Position numbers and translations under genes: made by a program | Notes under the pieces: generated by a model | Told to the model about the DNA's origin: nothing | What the model saw: the letters and a program-made list of their open reading frames with translations, nothing else | Databases searched by the model: none | Shown here: positions 8,292-17,355 of the stretch, piece after piece | Position numbering within the stretch: the stretch's first letter is position 1 | Layout of the letters: each line of letters starts with the position of its first letter | From: Streptococcus pasteurianus | GTDB taxonomy: Bacteria; Bacillota; Bacilli; Lactobacillales; Streptococcaceae | Reading direction: 5' to 3' | Length of the DNA: 64,000 bases | Assembly: GCF_004843545.1 (NCBI RefSeq) | Contig: NZ_CP039457.1 | Coordinates: forward strand, 896,501-960,500

Positions 8292-9383
8292 ATGAAAAAA
8301 TTTTTAAACGATGCCAAAGGGCATCTGATGACTGGTATTAGTTATGCTTTACCATTGATTATAGGAGCGTCTTTGGTTATCGCGGTACCTAAGTTAATCG
8401 GTTTAGCAATGGGACATACCAGTTTAGATGGTTTTGCTGAAACTAATGGTTTTGAACACTACCTTTATTTGACAGAACAAGTTGGATGGATAGGCATTGG
8501 TCTATTAAATACAGTATTAGCAGGTTTTATTGCATATTCTATTGGCGATAAAGCTGCAATTGGTGCAGGTTTAATAGGTGGTACTCTTGCATCTAATTCA
8601 AATGCTGGTTTTCTTGGGGCTATGGTAGCTGGATTTGTTGCTGGCTATATGGTAGTTTGTGCTAAGAAGACGGTTAAGGTTCCTGAAAAATACAGTAGTG
8701 TTTTACCATTGATTGTTTTTCCGTTCTTTGCAACTTTTGCGGTAGCTATAGTCATGGGAGTCATTCTTGCAGGTCCACTTAGTTGGATTAATACAAGTTT
8801 AGTCGCTTGGATTAAAGCGATGATTGAAAATGATGTTAATAAAGTACTTCTTGCCATGATAATGGGGGCTATGATTGGTACAGATTTAGGTGGTCCTATT
8901 AATAAAGCTGCTTGGATGGCTGGAAATGTTCTTCTTGCAGAAGGAATTTATTTGCCAGCAATTATTGTAAATGTTGCAATTTGTGCAGTTCCTCTTGGAT
9001 ATGCATTTGCTTCATTGTTCCATAAAGATAAATTAAGTGATGAACTTAGAGATGCTTCACGTAATAATTGGGTTATGGGATTTATTGGAATCACAGAAGG
9101 TGCCATTCCATTTACAATGGTTAGCCTCAAACTTGTTCCTATTAATATGATTGGCGGTGCAATTGCATCTGGATTAGGAATTCTATTTGGAATGTATGCT
9201 AAAATGCCTCCTGTTGGTGGAATTTATGGATTTATTACAGTTGGGAATGGTTGGGCTTATCTCGTGGGGATGTTTATAGGTGCAGCTTTCATTGGATTTG
9301 TTGCTCCGTTGATTGTCAACTTTAAAGATTCTGATGATGTTGAAGATGTTGATATAGACGACATTGAAATTAGCTTTGAATAA
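8292..9383 (+). CDS. PTS fructose-type EIIC, mannoside permease
   Basis: A 363-residue membrane permease of the fructose/mannosylglycerate EIIC family with about nine hydrophobic segments. Family landmarks include GISYALPLIIGASLVIA near the N-terminus, GFIAYSIGDKAAIGAG, IGTDLGGPINKAAW near residue 196 and GITEGAIPF near 257, which line the sugar site. GGAGG precedes the ATG. Together with the upstream EIIA and EIIB and the downstream GH38 enzyme, the likely substrate is an alpha-mannoside such as mannosylglycerate or a mannose disaccharide. The exact sugar cannot be told from sequence alone. Confidence 0.9.
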   Translation: MKKFLNDAKGHLMTGISYALPLIIGASLVIAVPKLIGLAMGHTSLDGFAETNGFEHYLYLTEQVGWIGIGLLNTVLAGFIAYSIGDKAAIGAGLIGGTLASNSNAGFLGAMVAGFVAGYMVVCAKKTVKVPEKYSSVLPLIVFPFFATFAVAIVMGVILAGPLSWINTSLVAWIKAMIENDVNKVLLAMIMGAMIGTDLGGPINKAAWMAGNVLLAEGIYLPAIIVNVAICAVPLGYAFASLFHKDKLSDELRDASRNNWVMGFIGITEGAIPFTMVSLKLVPINMIGGAIASGLGILFGMYAKMPPVGGIYGFITVGNGWAYLVGMFIGAAFIGFVAPLIVNFKDSDDVEDVDIDDIEISFE

Positions 9384-9389
9384 TATTAT

Positions 9390-9412
9390 AGGGCACATAT
9401 ATGTGCTCTTTG
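9390..9412 (+). terminator. Intercistronic hairpin between EIIC and mannosidase genes
   Basis: GGGCACATATATGTGCTCT folds into a GC-capped hairpin followed by TTGTTT in the 51-base gap. It may be a leaky terminator or an mRNA-stabilising element that lowers mannosidase expression relative to the PTS. The T-run is short, so function is uncertain. Confidence 0.4.
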
Positions 9413-9434
9413 TTTCTAGAAAGTAGAGAATAAT

Positions 9435-12101
9435 ATGAAGAAAACAGTACATGTAGTTCCACATTCTCATTGGGATAGAGAATGGTATTTTACAACAAGT
9501 CGTTCAAAAATTTATTTAATGAATAACTTAAAAAGAGTTATTTCATTATTACAGGAAGATAATGGATATAACCGTTATACCCTAGATGGTCAAGTTTCTT
9601 TATTAGATGATTACTTGGCTTGGTGCCCTGAAGATAAAGAAGTTATCAGGGAGTTAGTACAGGAGGGAAAATTGATTATTGGTCCATGGTACACACAAAC
9701 GGATCAGATGGTTATTTCTGGTGAAAGTATTGTTCGAAATTTACTTTATGGTATAAATATATCGAAAAAATTTGGAAAGCATATGAATGTAGGCTATGTT
9801 CCAGATTCATTTGGGCAATCTGCTGCTATGCCACAGATTTATAAAGAATTTGGCATTGATGATACCTTATTTTGGCGTGGCGTTAGTGATGAGGATACTC
9901 ATAAAACTGAGTTTAAATGGCGAGGGGAGGATGGTTCAACAGTAAATGCTTATCAGATTCAAGCTGGATATTATATCGGTGGGGATATTCCTGAAGAGGC
10001 AGAAAATCTTAAAAATTATTTGCATAATGAACCTTTTAAAAGTTTGTGGGAAAGAAGTAGTACGAATCAGGTCCTCTTTCCAAACGGATTTGATCAAGCT
10101 CCTGCACGTGAAAATTTAACTGACATTTTAGGTAAAATGCAAAAGTTTTATGCAGGGGAGTATGAATTTAAAATTTCTACTTACTCGGATTATATACGTA
10201 AAGTTAAAGAACAACATCCAGAATTAGAAGAAATAGCTGGGGAACTTTTGAACGGAAAACTAATGCGGATTCATAAATCAATATACTCTTCTAGATCTGA
10301 TTTAAAGAAGTTAAATACACAAGTTCAGAATTATATTGTTAATATATTAGAACCATTACTTTCTCTTTCGCAATCTTTAGGATTTGACTATCCTGTGGAG
10401 GTAGTTAAGGAAATTTGGAAATTAATGTTTGAAAATGCTGCTCATGATTCAATTGGTTCGTGTGTATCAGATACAACCAATGAAGATGTTTATTTAAGAT
10501 ACAAAAAAGCGCGTGATTTGGCTGAAAATTTAGCTGAATTGAAAATGCGTGAGATTGTTATGCGAATTGAGAGCGATGAAGCAATAACGGCAACTGTTTT
10601 CAATCTTTCTGGTCGTAAAAAAGAAGGAGTGATAGAAACAATATTTTATACTCCACAACTTGACTTTGCAATAAAAGATAAAGAAGGCAAACAATATCAA
10701 TATACGGTGACTTCTATCGAAGATCAAACTGATTATATTTTAGGACAAGGTAATATTTTAGATTCTACAAAGATTTATAAACCAGATAAAATATACAAGG
10801 TGGCGATAGCGATTAGTTTTGATAGTTTACCAACATTTGGCTACAAGAGTTTCTACTTGGATTTAGGAGGGAATAGTCATGATAAACTAGAGGAGAATTT
10901 AGCTAGCAGAATTGAAAACGAATTTTATAGTATTACTGTTAATGCAAATAATACTCTAGATATACTTGATAAAAAAAGCGGTAAGCTTTATCAAAACCAA
11001 GGAATAATTCAAGAAAATGGTGATGCAGGAGATTCGTTCAATTATTCTCCACCTAGAGAAGATCTGATAATTAATTCTTTTGAGTTTTGCCCTAAGGTGG
11101 AAGTTAAAACTTCTAAGGTTATCAGTAAAATGACATTATCTTATCAGTTTAAGGTTCCAAAAAACTTAGAAAAACGTGCATGTGGGATTAAAGATACCCA
11201 CTTACCAATACAACTATCAGTAGTATTAAAATCTAAATCTCCTATTATAGAATTCTACTTCAAGGTTGATAACCGTTTTGTGGATAGTCACCGTATGTGT
11301 GTTTTATTTAATAGTGAAATTGCTTCAAAATTTTCACTAGCTGATCATCAGTTTGGAACGATTAAACGTCCTGTTGTCCGAAAAGAAATGAAACTTTGGA
11401 AGACGGAGCCAGATAAGTGGAATGAGGTCCCAATTTCTATTGAAACTTGTCAGTCATTCGTGGGACTAGATAATGATATTCGAGGAGTCGCTGTAATTCC
11501 AAAAGGTGTCAGAGAATATGAAATTATTGGTTCGAAGTATGATACCATCCGATTAACATTATTTAGAACGTATGGATATATGGGAAAAGAAAATCTTTTA
11601 TACCGTCCAGGAAGAGCCTCAGGAGAAACTGTTATTGCCACGCCAGATGCTCAATGTCATAAAGAAATGACGTTTGCTTTTTCAGTCATATATTACCAAG
11701 GAAATATGAATACATATGGATTAGCAGAAGTGGTTAATGAATATTTGAAGGAGTTTCAAATTTATCAATATGCTGATTATTTAAATACTCGTTTACGGTT
11801 TACACAGTTTAGTGTTCCTAAAACTCTTAGTCAAAAATATTCATTATTAAATATTAAGGGAGATGCTATTTTAAGTATTGTAAAGAAAGCAGAAGAGCGC
11901 CCGGGTTATATTCTCAGATTCTATAACGGAAATTATAAACAGACATGTAGTGGAGAAGTTGAATTTTATGAACAACCTAAAACTATTGAGTGTGTAGATT
12001 TAAAGGAGGAAATCAAGCAAAAACTAGAAATAACAGGTAGAAAAGTTGTTATTCCGAATTTGACTCATAATAAGTTTGTAACATTATATGTAGAGTTTTA
12101 A
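9435..12101 (+). CDS. mngB: GH38 alpha-mannosidase, MngB-like
   Basis: An 888-residue cytoplasmic glycoside hydrolase of family 38, with no signal peptide. Zinc ligands lie in PHSHWDREW (residues 9-17), the catalytic aspartate in GYVPDSFGQ (about residue 121) and a further zinc histidine in ENAAHDSIGSCVSDT (about 338). LIIGPWYTQTD and ESIVRNLLYG resemble E. coli MngB, which cleaves phosphorylated mannosylglycerate brought in by MngA, and the length is close to that enzyme. Being last in a PTS operon, it should hydrolyse the incoming 6-phospho-mannoside. Other streptococcal GH38 enzymes act on host N-glycan mannose, so a disaccharide substrate remains possible. Confidence 0.85.
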   Translation: MKKTVHVVPHSHWDREWYFTTSRSKIYLMNNLKRVISLLQEDNGYNRYTLDGQVSLLDDYLAWCPEDKEVIRELVQEGKLIIGPWYTQTDQMVISGESIVRNLLYGINISKKFGKHMNVGYVPDSFGQSAAMPQIYKEFGIDDTLFWRGVSDEDTHKTEFKWRGEDGSTVNAYQIQAGYYIGGDIPEEAENLKNYLHNEPFKSLWERSSTNQVLFPNGFDQAPARENLTDILGKMQKFYAGEYEFKISTYSDYIRKVKEQHPELEEIAGELLNGKLMRIHKSIYSSRSDLKKLNTQVQNYIVNILEPLLSLSQSLGFDYPVEVVKEIWKLMFENAAHDSIGSCVSDTTNEDVYLRYKKARDLAENLAELKMREIVMRIESDEAITATVFNLSGRKKEGVIETIFYTPQLDFAIKDKEGKQYQYTVTSIEDQTDYILGQGNILDSTKIYKPDKIYKVAIAISFDSLPTFGYKSFYLDLGGNSHDKLEENLASRIENEFYSITVNANNTLDILDKKSGKLYQNQGIIQENGDAGDSFNYSPPREDLIINSFEFCPKVEVKTSKVISKMTLSYQFKVPKNLEKRACGIKDTHLPIQLSVVLKSKSPIIEFYFKVDNRFVDSHRMCVLFNSEIASKFSLADHQFGTIKRPVVRKEMKLWKTEPDKWNEVPISIETCQSFVGLDNDIRGVAVIPKGVREYEIIGSKYDTIRLTLFRTYGYMGKENLLYRPGRASGETVIATPDAQCHKEMTFAFSVIYYQGNMNTYGLAEVVNEYLKEFQIYQYADYLNTRLRFTQFSVPKTLSQKYSLLNIKGDAILSIVKKAEERPGYILRFYNGNYKQTCSGEVEFYEQPKTIECVDLKEEIKQKLEITGRKVVIPNLTHNKFVTLYVEF

Positions 12102-12116
12102 AATCATATTTCAATC

Positions 12117-12140
12117 ATTAGATTTTATGTCTAATTTTTG
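12117..12140 (+). terminator. Short hairpin after the mannosidase gene
   Basis: ATTAGA and TCTAAT flank a 7-base loop and are followed by TTTTG, 15 bases past the stop. The stem is AT-rich and short, so this is a weak terminator call. The remaining 190 bases up to the next gene hold no clear site. Confidence 0.4.
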
Positions 12141-12328
12141 GTGGTATCGTCCACGTGGGGGATTCCTTTTGTAGGATTTATATTTTCTTCCCCATCGTTC
12201 GTTTTTTATCTTTCTTTGCTAACTACCTCCTCTTTTTCGTTGCTCTTTTGCCTCGCATATGTTATATTAATAGTAGTGGATTGTAACGAAACTGTAATAT
12301 TAATAGATAAAGGTAAGTGGTGGAAGTG

Positions 12329-13534
12329 ATGGAAAATACTAATTCAAATAATCATCGATTGTTGATTCAGAAGCTGCTTGTTAGTATTCATTACTTGACA
12401 CTTTTCAGAGATGAGATTGTTTTGGTTGAAAAGACTCCGTCATTGTTGGGGGCGTCTTTTTCGCCTTATGTAGTTCAATCAGAGTTGGGTGAAATTTTAG
12501 CGGCTGTTGATGCGCTTTCTAAGCAAGAAAAATTGATTAAATCAACGTTTTGGTATGATGAAGCATCTTTTAGATTGATGAATCACTCTTTGGATATTGT
12601 CGGTAATTGGATTCGTGGGATTGATAATGTTTTAGAAATCTGTGAGTCAAAATCTGTTTTTCAAGCGATTCTTGGTGATAAGCGCCAGCGTGTTTTTGGT
12701 GTGCTGATTGATGTTTTTACTTCAATTCGAATTACCAATTTATCAATCAAGGAAGAATCAGAATACCCTATTTTAGTTGACCCTTTGCAAGCGGTAGAAT
12801 ATCAAAAAAGGGAAACGAAAAAAGCCGAATTATTGGCTAAAATTGATGCCTTGACCCCTAGAAAATCAGAACAGAGTCTTGAAGTTGATAAAGATGTCCA
12901 AGATGTCCCTATCCTTGAGAATAAAGAAGATGAGCTTGTAGCTGAAACGCAATCAGTTGAGCTAGAGATTGACGAGGAAGAACCGTCTGATGATGTTGAA
13001 GAAGAGGTTGCTGGTGTTCAAGCTGAAGTTGAGGATGCTACCGAATTAATAGCTGAGGTCGAAGAAGAGTCTAAAGAGACAGAGAGTGTATCTGATGCTC
13101 CTCTTGCTACGCTTCTTGATGAGGAAGAGTCAGAGCTTGAGCTTACAGAAATTAGTCGTGAGGCTGCTATCAAGCAATTCCGTCATTATCTTTTTGACCA
13201 TAAAGGGATGATTTATGTTGCAGATGCTCAAGATGATTTAAAACGTGAAATCAAATTTTACAATGCATTTGATCGTTTTGAGGGTGCTTTTGATGAAATA
13301 TCAGATATTCTAGTTCTTATGGAAAAAATCTTAGAAGATTTGGAAGAACGTGATGAAGAAACATTTGATGACGAAGGAAACTTAACGAGTGAGCCAACAG
13401 AACCAATCTATCTTCTTATCTATGGGCAAAATCTATTAATGGAAGATAGTCGCTTTGAAAGTCTCTTATTAGAACTTCAGCACTTTTCAAATCGTTCAGA
13501 TTTACACATTTCAGCCTACAAAGCTTATGAATAA
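12329..13534 (+). CDS. Acidic three-part protein of unknown function
   Basis: I do not recognise this protein. Residues 1-165 look like a compact helical domain (RLLIQKLLVSIHYLTLF, then a WYDEASFRLMNHSLDIVGNW stretch). Residues about 180-275 are a linker dominated by Glu and Asp with almost no hydrophobic core. The last 120 residues, from about FRHYLFDHKGMIYVADAQDD to the end, form a second domain. There is no signal peptide or membrane segment, so it is probably cytoplasmic. The start is uncertain: ATG at 12329 is chosen, but GTG codons at 12317 and 12320 are better spaced from AAAGG. It has its own region between the mannosidase operon and an IS. The IS has split its terminator. Confidence 0.6.
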   Translation: MENTNSNNHRLLIQKLLVSIHYLTLFRDEIVLVEKTPSLLGASFSPYVVQSELGEILAAVDALSKQEKLIKSTFWYDEASFRLMNHSLDIVGNWIRGIDNVLEICESKSVFQAILGDKRQRVFGVLIDVFTSIRITNLSIKEESEYPILVDPLQAVEYQKRETKKAELLAKIDALTPRKSEQSLEVDKDVQDVPILENKEDELVAETQSVELEIDEEEPSDDVEEEVAGVQAEVEDATELIAEVEEESKETESVSDAPLATLLDEEESELELTEISREAAIKQFRHYLFDHKGMIYVADAQDDLKREIKFYNAFDRFEGAFDEISDILVLMEKILEDLEERDEETFDDEGNLTSEPTEPIYLLIYGQNLLMEDSRFESLLLELQHFSNRSDLHISAYKAYE

Positions 13535-13562
13535 AAGTAAAAGAAGGTCACTTTGACCTGCC

Positions 13563-13597
13563 CCCCAAAAGTTAGACAACAAATCTAACTTTTGGGG
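13563..13597 (+). terminator. Hairpin just inside the left IS end
   Basis: CCCCAAAAGTTAGA and TCTAACTTTTGGGG form a perfect 14-bp stem around a seven-base loop, followed by TGTTTTTC. The left arm is the terminal repeat itself and the right arm is a second copy of it in inverse orientation. In IS elements such structures block transcription or translation entering from outside. Confidence 0.7.
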
Positions 13598-13606
13598 TGT
13601 TTTTCT

Positions 13607-14121
13607 ATGAAATTAAGTTATGAAGATAAAATTGAAATCTATCGCTACGACAATCCGGTTGGACATGGCCTAAAATCAGTCAAACATTTAATATTAGTAA
13701 GTATAACCTTCAATACATGGTCCGCCTCATTGATATACACGGATTGGAAAGTGTTTGTAAAAGGAAAAATAGGTATTATTCTCCTGAACTAAAGCAGGAA
13801 ATCATAAACGAAGTTCTGATGAAAGGTAGGTCTCAGCTAGAGGTTTCTCTAGATTATGGATTACCAAATAAGGGAATGCTTCCTAATTGGATAGCGCAAT
13901 ACAAGAAAAACGGGTATACTATTCTTGAGAAATCAAGAGGGAGACCTGTAAAGATGGGACGCAAACCAAAGAAAAAACTTGAAGAAATGACTGAATTAGA
14001 GCGTCTTCAATATGAAAATGAGTACCTTAGAGCGGAGAATGCCGTACTAAAAAAGTTGAGAGAACTCCGATTGAGGGACGAAGCAAGGCTCAAAGAGCAA
14101 CAGAAATCATTCAAGGACTAA
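13607..14121 (+). pseudogene. IS150-group orfA, disrupted by a one-base deletion
   Basis: OrfA supplies the helix-turn-helix part of the transposase. The start [13 protein letters not shown] at 13607 is in one frame, but the continuation (LRQSG..., [20 protein letters not shown]) is in another, which means one base is missing near 13645. Downstream the frame is intact to 14121, including the second HTH ([20 protein letters not shown]) and the leucine-zipper-like end ([20 protein letters not shown]). Translation restarting inside the second part could still give a truncated protein. Confidence 0.85.
14049..14055 (+). promoter_or_regulatory. A6G programmed -1 frameshift site in the IS
   Basis: AAAAAAG is read as A-AAA-AAG in the orfA frame. 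A one-base slip backwards enters the orfB frame, which is open from here to 14954. This is the standard way IS150-group elements make the OrfAB transposase. Confidence 0.8.
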
Positions 14122-14156
14122 TCAATGTATTTGATTTAAGAATCCTGCTTAATATT

Positions 14157-14954
14157 TTGAAGCTGTCTCGATCAACCTACTATTATCAGGTTAAACGTCT
14201 AACCCAGGTAGATAAAAACAAAGAATTAAAAGAAGCTATTCAAGATATTTATTCTGAGAACAAAGGGAGATATGGTTACCGTAGAATTCACCTCGAACTT
14301 AAAAATCGAGGCTATAAAGTTAACCATAAGAAAGTTCAACGTCTGATGACAGAACTTGGTTTGAAAGCTAGAATCCGTGCGAAACGTCGCTATAACTCTT
14401 ATAAAGGTGAGGTGGGCAAGAAAGCTGATAATCTCATTAAGCGTCAATTTAAAGCTGCCCAACCACTTAAGAAGTGTTATACCGATGTAACAGAGTTTTC
14501 AATTCCTGCTAGTGATCAAAAATTGTATCTATCACCAGTTCTTGATGGCTTTAACAGTGAGATTATTGCATATAATTTATCTACCTCGCCAAACTTACAA
14601 CAACTTAAAACGATGCTTTCCGAGGCTTTTCCTGAACAAACTTATCAGGGCACTATTTTACATAGTGACCAAGGATGGCAATATCAACACACTTACTACC
14701 ATCATTTTCTTGAGGAGCATGGAATGAGACCGTCCATGTCGCGTAAAGGAAATAGCTTAGACAACAGCATGATGGAATCTTTCTTTGGAACATTGAAGAC
14801 AGAAATGTTTTATGGGTTTGAGAAGGAATTTACTTCCCTCGAAACATTGAAAACAGCTATTTCAGAATATATCAACTACTACAACACTAAACGAATCAAA
14901 CTTACATTAAAAGGACTAAGTCCTGTGCAATACAGAACTCAATCCTTAACTTAA
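14157..14954 (+). CDS. IS150-group orfB, integrase-core transposase
   Basis: OrfB carries the DDE (rve) catalytic core. The orfB frame is open back to the slippery site, giving the lead-in [20 protein letters not shown] before MKLSRSTYYYQ at 14157, so the functional product is the OrfAB fusion and 14157 may be only an in-frame methionine (here TTG/ATG usage is unclear). The HTH_21-like segment NKGRYGYRRIHLEL is followed by the first Asp in CYTDVTEF, the second in ILHSDQGWQYQ and the Glu in NSMMESFFGTLKTE. The end, INYYNTKRIKLTLKGLSPVQ, is typical. OrfB itself looks intact. Confidence 0.88.
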   Translation: MKLSRSTYYYQVKRLTQVDKNKELKEAIQDIYSENKGRYGYRRIHLELKNRGYKVNHKKVQRLMTELGLKARIRAKRRYNSYKGEVGKKADNLIKRQFKAAQPLKKCYTDVTEFSIPASDQKLYLSPVLDGFNSEIIAYNLSTSPNLQQLKTMLSEAFPEQTYQGTILHSDQGWQYQHTYYHHFLEEHGMRPSMSRKGNSLDNSMMESFFGTLKTEMFYGFEKEFTSLETLKTAISEYINYYNTKRIKLTLKGLSPVQYRTQSLT

Positions 14955-15042
14955 ATATTTAGTCTAACTTTTGGGGGGCACTTCACTTGTGCCTTCTTTT
15001 TATTTTTGGGTATTATGTCGATAAGTAGGAGATGATGCAGAA

Positions 15043-15150
15043 GTGCCTACAAAAGAGAGAAAAAGCTTGAAATCACTTTTTGAAATTGTTATTATGCAAC
15101 TTAGAAGTGATGATTTAGAAATAAGTGAGAGTTTTGATAACTTTAAATGA
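15043..15150 (+). other. Possible 35-codon ORF or gene remnant before the pyr promoter
   Basis: A frame from GTG 15043 to TGA 15150 reads VPTKERKSLKSLFEIVIMQ then LRSDDLEISESFDNFK. The composition is protein-like, but the start codon is poor (AGGAG 11 bases upstream) and I recognise no family. It could be the tail of a gene lost upstream, or chance. The rest of this gap holds the cre palindrome and the pyrK leader. Confidence 0.2.
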
Positions 15151-15164
15151 TGTTAACGTTAACA
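15151..15164. promoter_or_regulatory. Perfect cre-like palindrome upstream of the pyrK promoter
   Basis: TGTTAACGTTAACA is a perfect 14-bp palindrome and fits the CcpA cre consensus TGWNANCGNTNWCA at every constrained position. Its centre is about 27 bases upstream of the pyrK -35 box, a position where CcpA could activate or have no effect. Confidence 0.5.
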
Positions 15165-15183
15165 ATCATTCTTACAAAACTAA

Positions 15184-15212
15184 TTGACAATCATCTTAAA
15201 ACGCGTTATAAT
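15184..15212 (+). promoter_or_regulatory. Consensus promoter of pyrK-pyrD
   Basis: TTGACA (15184-15189) and TATAAT (15207-15212) are both perfect, with a 17-base spacer. Transcription should start near 15219 and run into the PyrR leader. Confidence 0.88.
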
Positions 15213-15226
15213 AATAAAAATTTGAA

Positions 15227-15360
15227 AACCTTTAATTAAGTCCAGAGAGACTTTCAAGGTTACTGTAAAAAAAGAGTTTTAACTCTAATAAAAGGTATGA
15301 GTGTGCTTTGGTGTACTCTGCTTATTTTGCTGTAACCTTGCCTTCTGGCGAGGTTTTTTG
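15227..15360 (+). promoter_or_regulatory. PyrR-dependent attenuator leader, pyrK-pyrD
   Basis: The PyrR-binding hairpin is AACCTTTAATTAAGTCCAGA (from 15227) closing with CAAGGTT at 15261; the CCAGAGAG loop is the conserved PyrR contact. About 80 bases downstream, AACCTTGCC-TTCT-GGCGAGGTT followed by TTTTT (15344-15359) is the intrinsic terminator. With UMP bound, PyrR holds the first hairpin and lets the terminator form, lowering expression when pyrimidines are plentiful. Confidence 0.88.
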
Positions 15361-15375
15361 TGTGAAAGGAATGTT

Positions 15376-16182
15376 ATGAATCCAAGTTGTAAAAACAAAC
15401 CTTTGGTGTTGAAAGAAGATTTGCTTATTGTTAGTCAAAGAGAGATTGCTCCACGTATTTTTGAGATGACATTATCAGGAGAAATGGTCTTGGATATGGC
15501 TCCTGGTCAATTTTTACATCTGCGTGTGCCTGACCCAAGTAAATTGTTACGTCGCCCAATTTCGATTTGTCAGATTGATAAAGTTAATAAAGTGGCAACG
15601 ATTGTGTATCGTGTGGAGCGTGCAGGAACAGCGATTTTATCGCAAATGAAGGCTGGTGACCGTGTTGACACAATGGGGCCTCAAGGGAATGGATTCGATT
15701 TGTCGGTGGTGACATCAGGTCAAAAAGCGTTGCTAATTGGTGGTGGAATTGGTGTACCTCCTTTGGTTGAGACAGCTAAACAACTCGCTGCTAAGGGTGT
15801 TGACGTCACTTCTGTTCTTGGTTTTGCCAGTAAAGAGGCTGTGATTCTGGAAGAAGAATTGTCAGCTTATGGCAAAGTTTATGTCACAACAGATGACGGC
15901 TCTTATGGTATTAAAGGCTATGTCTCAACGGTCGTCGATGATTTGGTGCAGAACGAAACGTATGATGCGATTTATTCATGTGGTGCGCCAGGCATGTTAA
16001 AATACGTTGACCAAAAATTTGAAAATCATCCGCATGCCTACCTGTCAATGGAATCGCGTATGGCGTGTGGTATGGGAGCTTGCTATGCTTGTGTTGTTCA
16101 TTTAAAAAATGCACAAGAAGCGGCTAATAAACGTGTGTGCGAAGACGGACCGGTTTTTGAAACTGGTAACATCATCTTATAA
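15376..16182 (+). CDS. pyrK: Dihydroorotate dehydrogenase B electron-transfer subunit
   Basis: A 268-residue FAD and [2Fe-2S] protein that passes electrons from PyrD to NAD+ in the fourth step of pyrimidine synthesis. The FAD-binding RRPISICQ (residues about 57-64), a nucleotide-binding ALLIGGGIGVPPLVE and the cluster cysteines in CGMGACYACVVH, plus the later VCEDGPVF, are visible. The open frame extends back into the attenuator, but ATG 15376 with AAAGGA six bases upstream is the true start, giving a length normal for PyrK. The pyrD gene starts 9 bases later. Confidence 0.95.
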   Translation: MNPSCKNKPLVLKEDLLIVSQREIAPRIFEMTLSGEMVLDMAPGQFLHLRVPDPSKLLRRPISICQIDKVNKVATIVYRVERAGTAILSQMKAGDRVDTMGPQGNGFDLSVVTSGQKALLIGGGIGVPPLVETAKQLAAKGVDVTSVLGFASKEAVILEEELSAYGKVYVTTDDGSYGIKGYVSTVVDDLVQNETYDAIYSCGAPGMLKYVDQKFENHPHAYLSMESRMACGMGACYACVVHLKNAQEAANKRVCEDGPVFETGNIIL

Positions 16183-17136
<954 letters not shown>

Positions 17137-17170
17137 GCTCTGCTATTTTTCCAAAAAGTCAAGTAAGTTT

Positions 17171-17199
17171 TTGACTTTACCAGTAAAAAAAGATATAAT
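17171..17199 (+). promoter_or_regulatory. Second pyr promoter, upstream of pyrF
   Basis: TTGACT (17171-17176) and TATAAT (17194-17199) are separated by 17 bases. This gives pyrF and the following genes their own start in addition to any read-through from pyrK-pyrD. Confidence 0.82.
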
Positions 17200-17213
17200 A
17201 TTAACAACTGAAT

Positions 17214-17340
17214 AACCTTTAATTGAGTCCAGAGAGGCGAGAAAGGTTCGTGAAAAAAGAAGATAAAAAGTCTTTGAATGAGGGGTGTTTGCTACCCTGC
17301 TTTTCGTGTAACCTCGCCCTTTGGCGAGGTTTTCTTTGTA
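17214..17340 (+). promoter_or_regulatory. Second PyrR attenuator leader, pyrF-pyrE
   Basis: AACCTTTAATTGAGTCCAGA (from 17214) closing with AAAGGTT at 17248 repeats the PyrR hairpin upstream of pyrK. AACCTCGCC-CTTT-GGCGAGGTT at 17310-17332, then TTCTTT, is the terminator. The two leaders are clearly related in sequence and spacing, so they probably arose by duplication. Confidence 0.86.
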
Positions 17341-17355
17341 GAAAAAGGAGAAAAA

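Larger units (their letters stand above)
13554..14985 (+). mobile_element. IS3-family IS150-group insertion sequence, 1432 bp
   Basis: Terminal repeats begin TGACCTGCCCCCCAAAAGTT (13554) and, on the other strand, TGAAGTGCCCCCCAAAAGTT (end at 14985), matching over 22 of 24 positions. A 3-bp direct repeat CTT flanks it (13551-13553 and 14986-14988), showing a real transposition event. It encodes overlapping orfA and orfB with an A6G slippery site. Removing it and one CTT restores a hairpin AAAAGAAGG...CCTTCTTTT followed by a T-run, so it landed in the terminator loop of the gene at 12329-13534. orfA carries a one-base deletion, so this copy is probably unable to move by itself. Confidence 0.92.
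13537..15008 (+). terminator. Terminator of the 12329 gene, split by the IS
   Basis: The left arm AAAAGAAGGTCA (to about 13550) and the right arm TGCCTTCTTTT (about 14990-15000, then TATTTTT) would pair with one bulged T if the IS were absent. The two halves now lie 1.4 kb apart, so the native terminator no longer works. The hairpin inside the left IS end may replace it. Confidence 0.65.

Noticed and set aside
12138..12329. 63-codon hydrophobic ORF upstream of the unknown acidic protein
   Set aside because: No RBS, starts in a terminator-like T-rich stretch, runs into the next gene's start region and has composition typical of AT-rich non-coding DNA.
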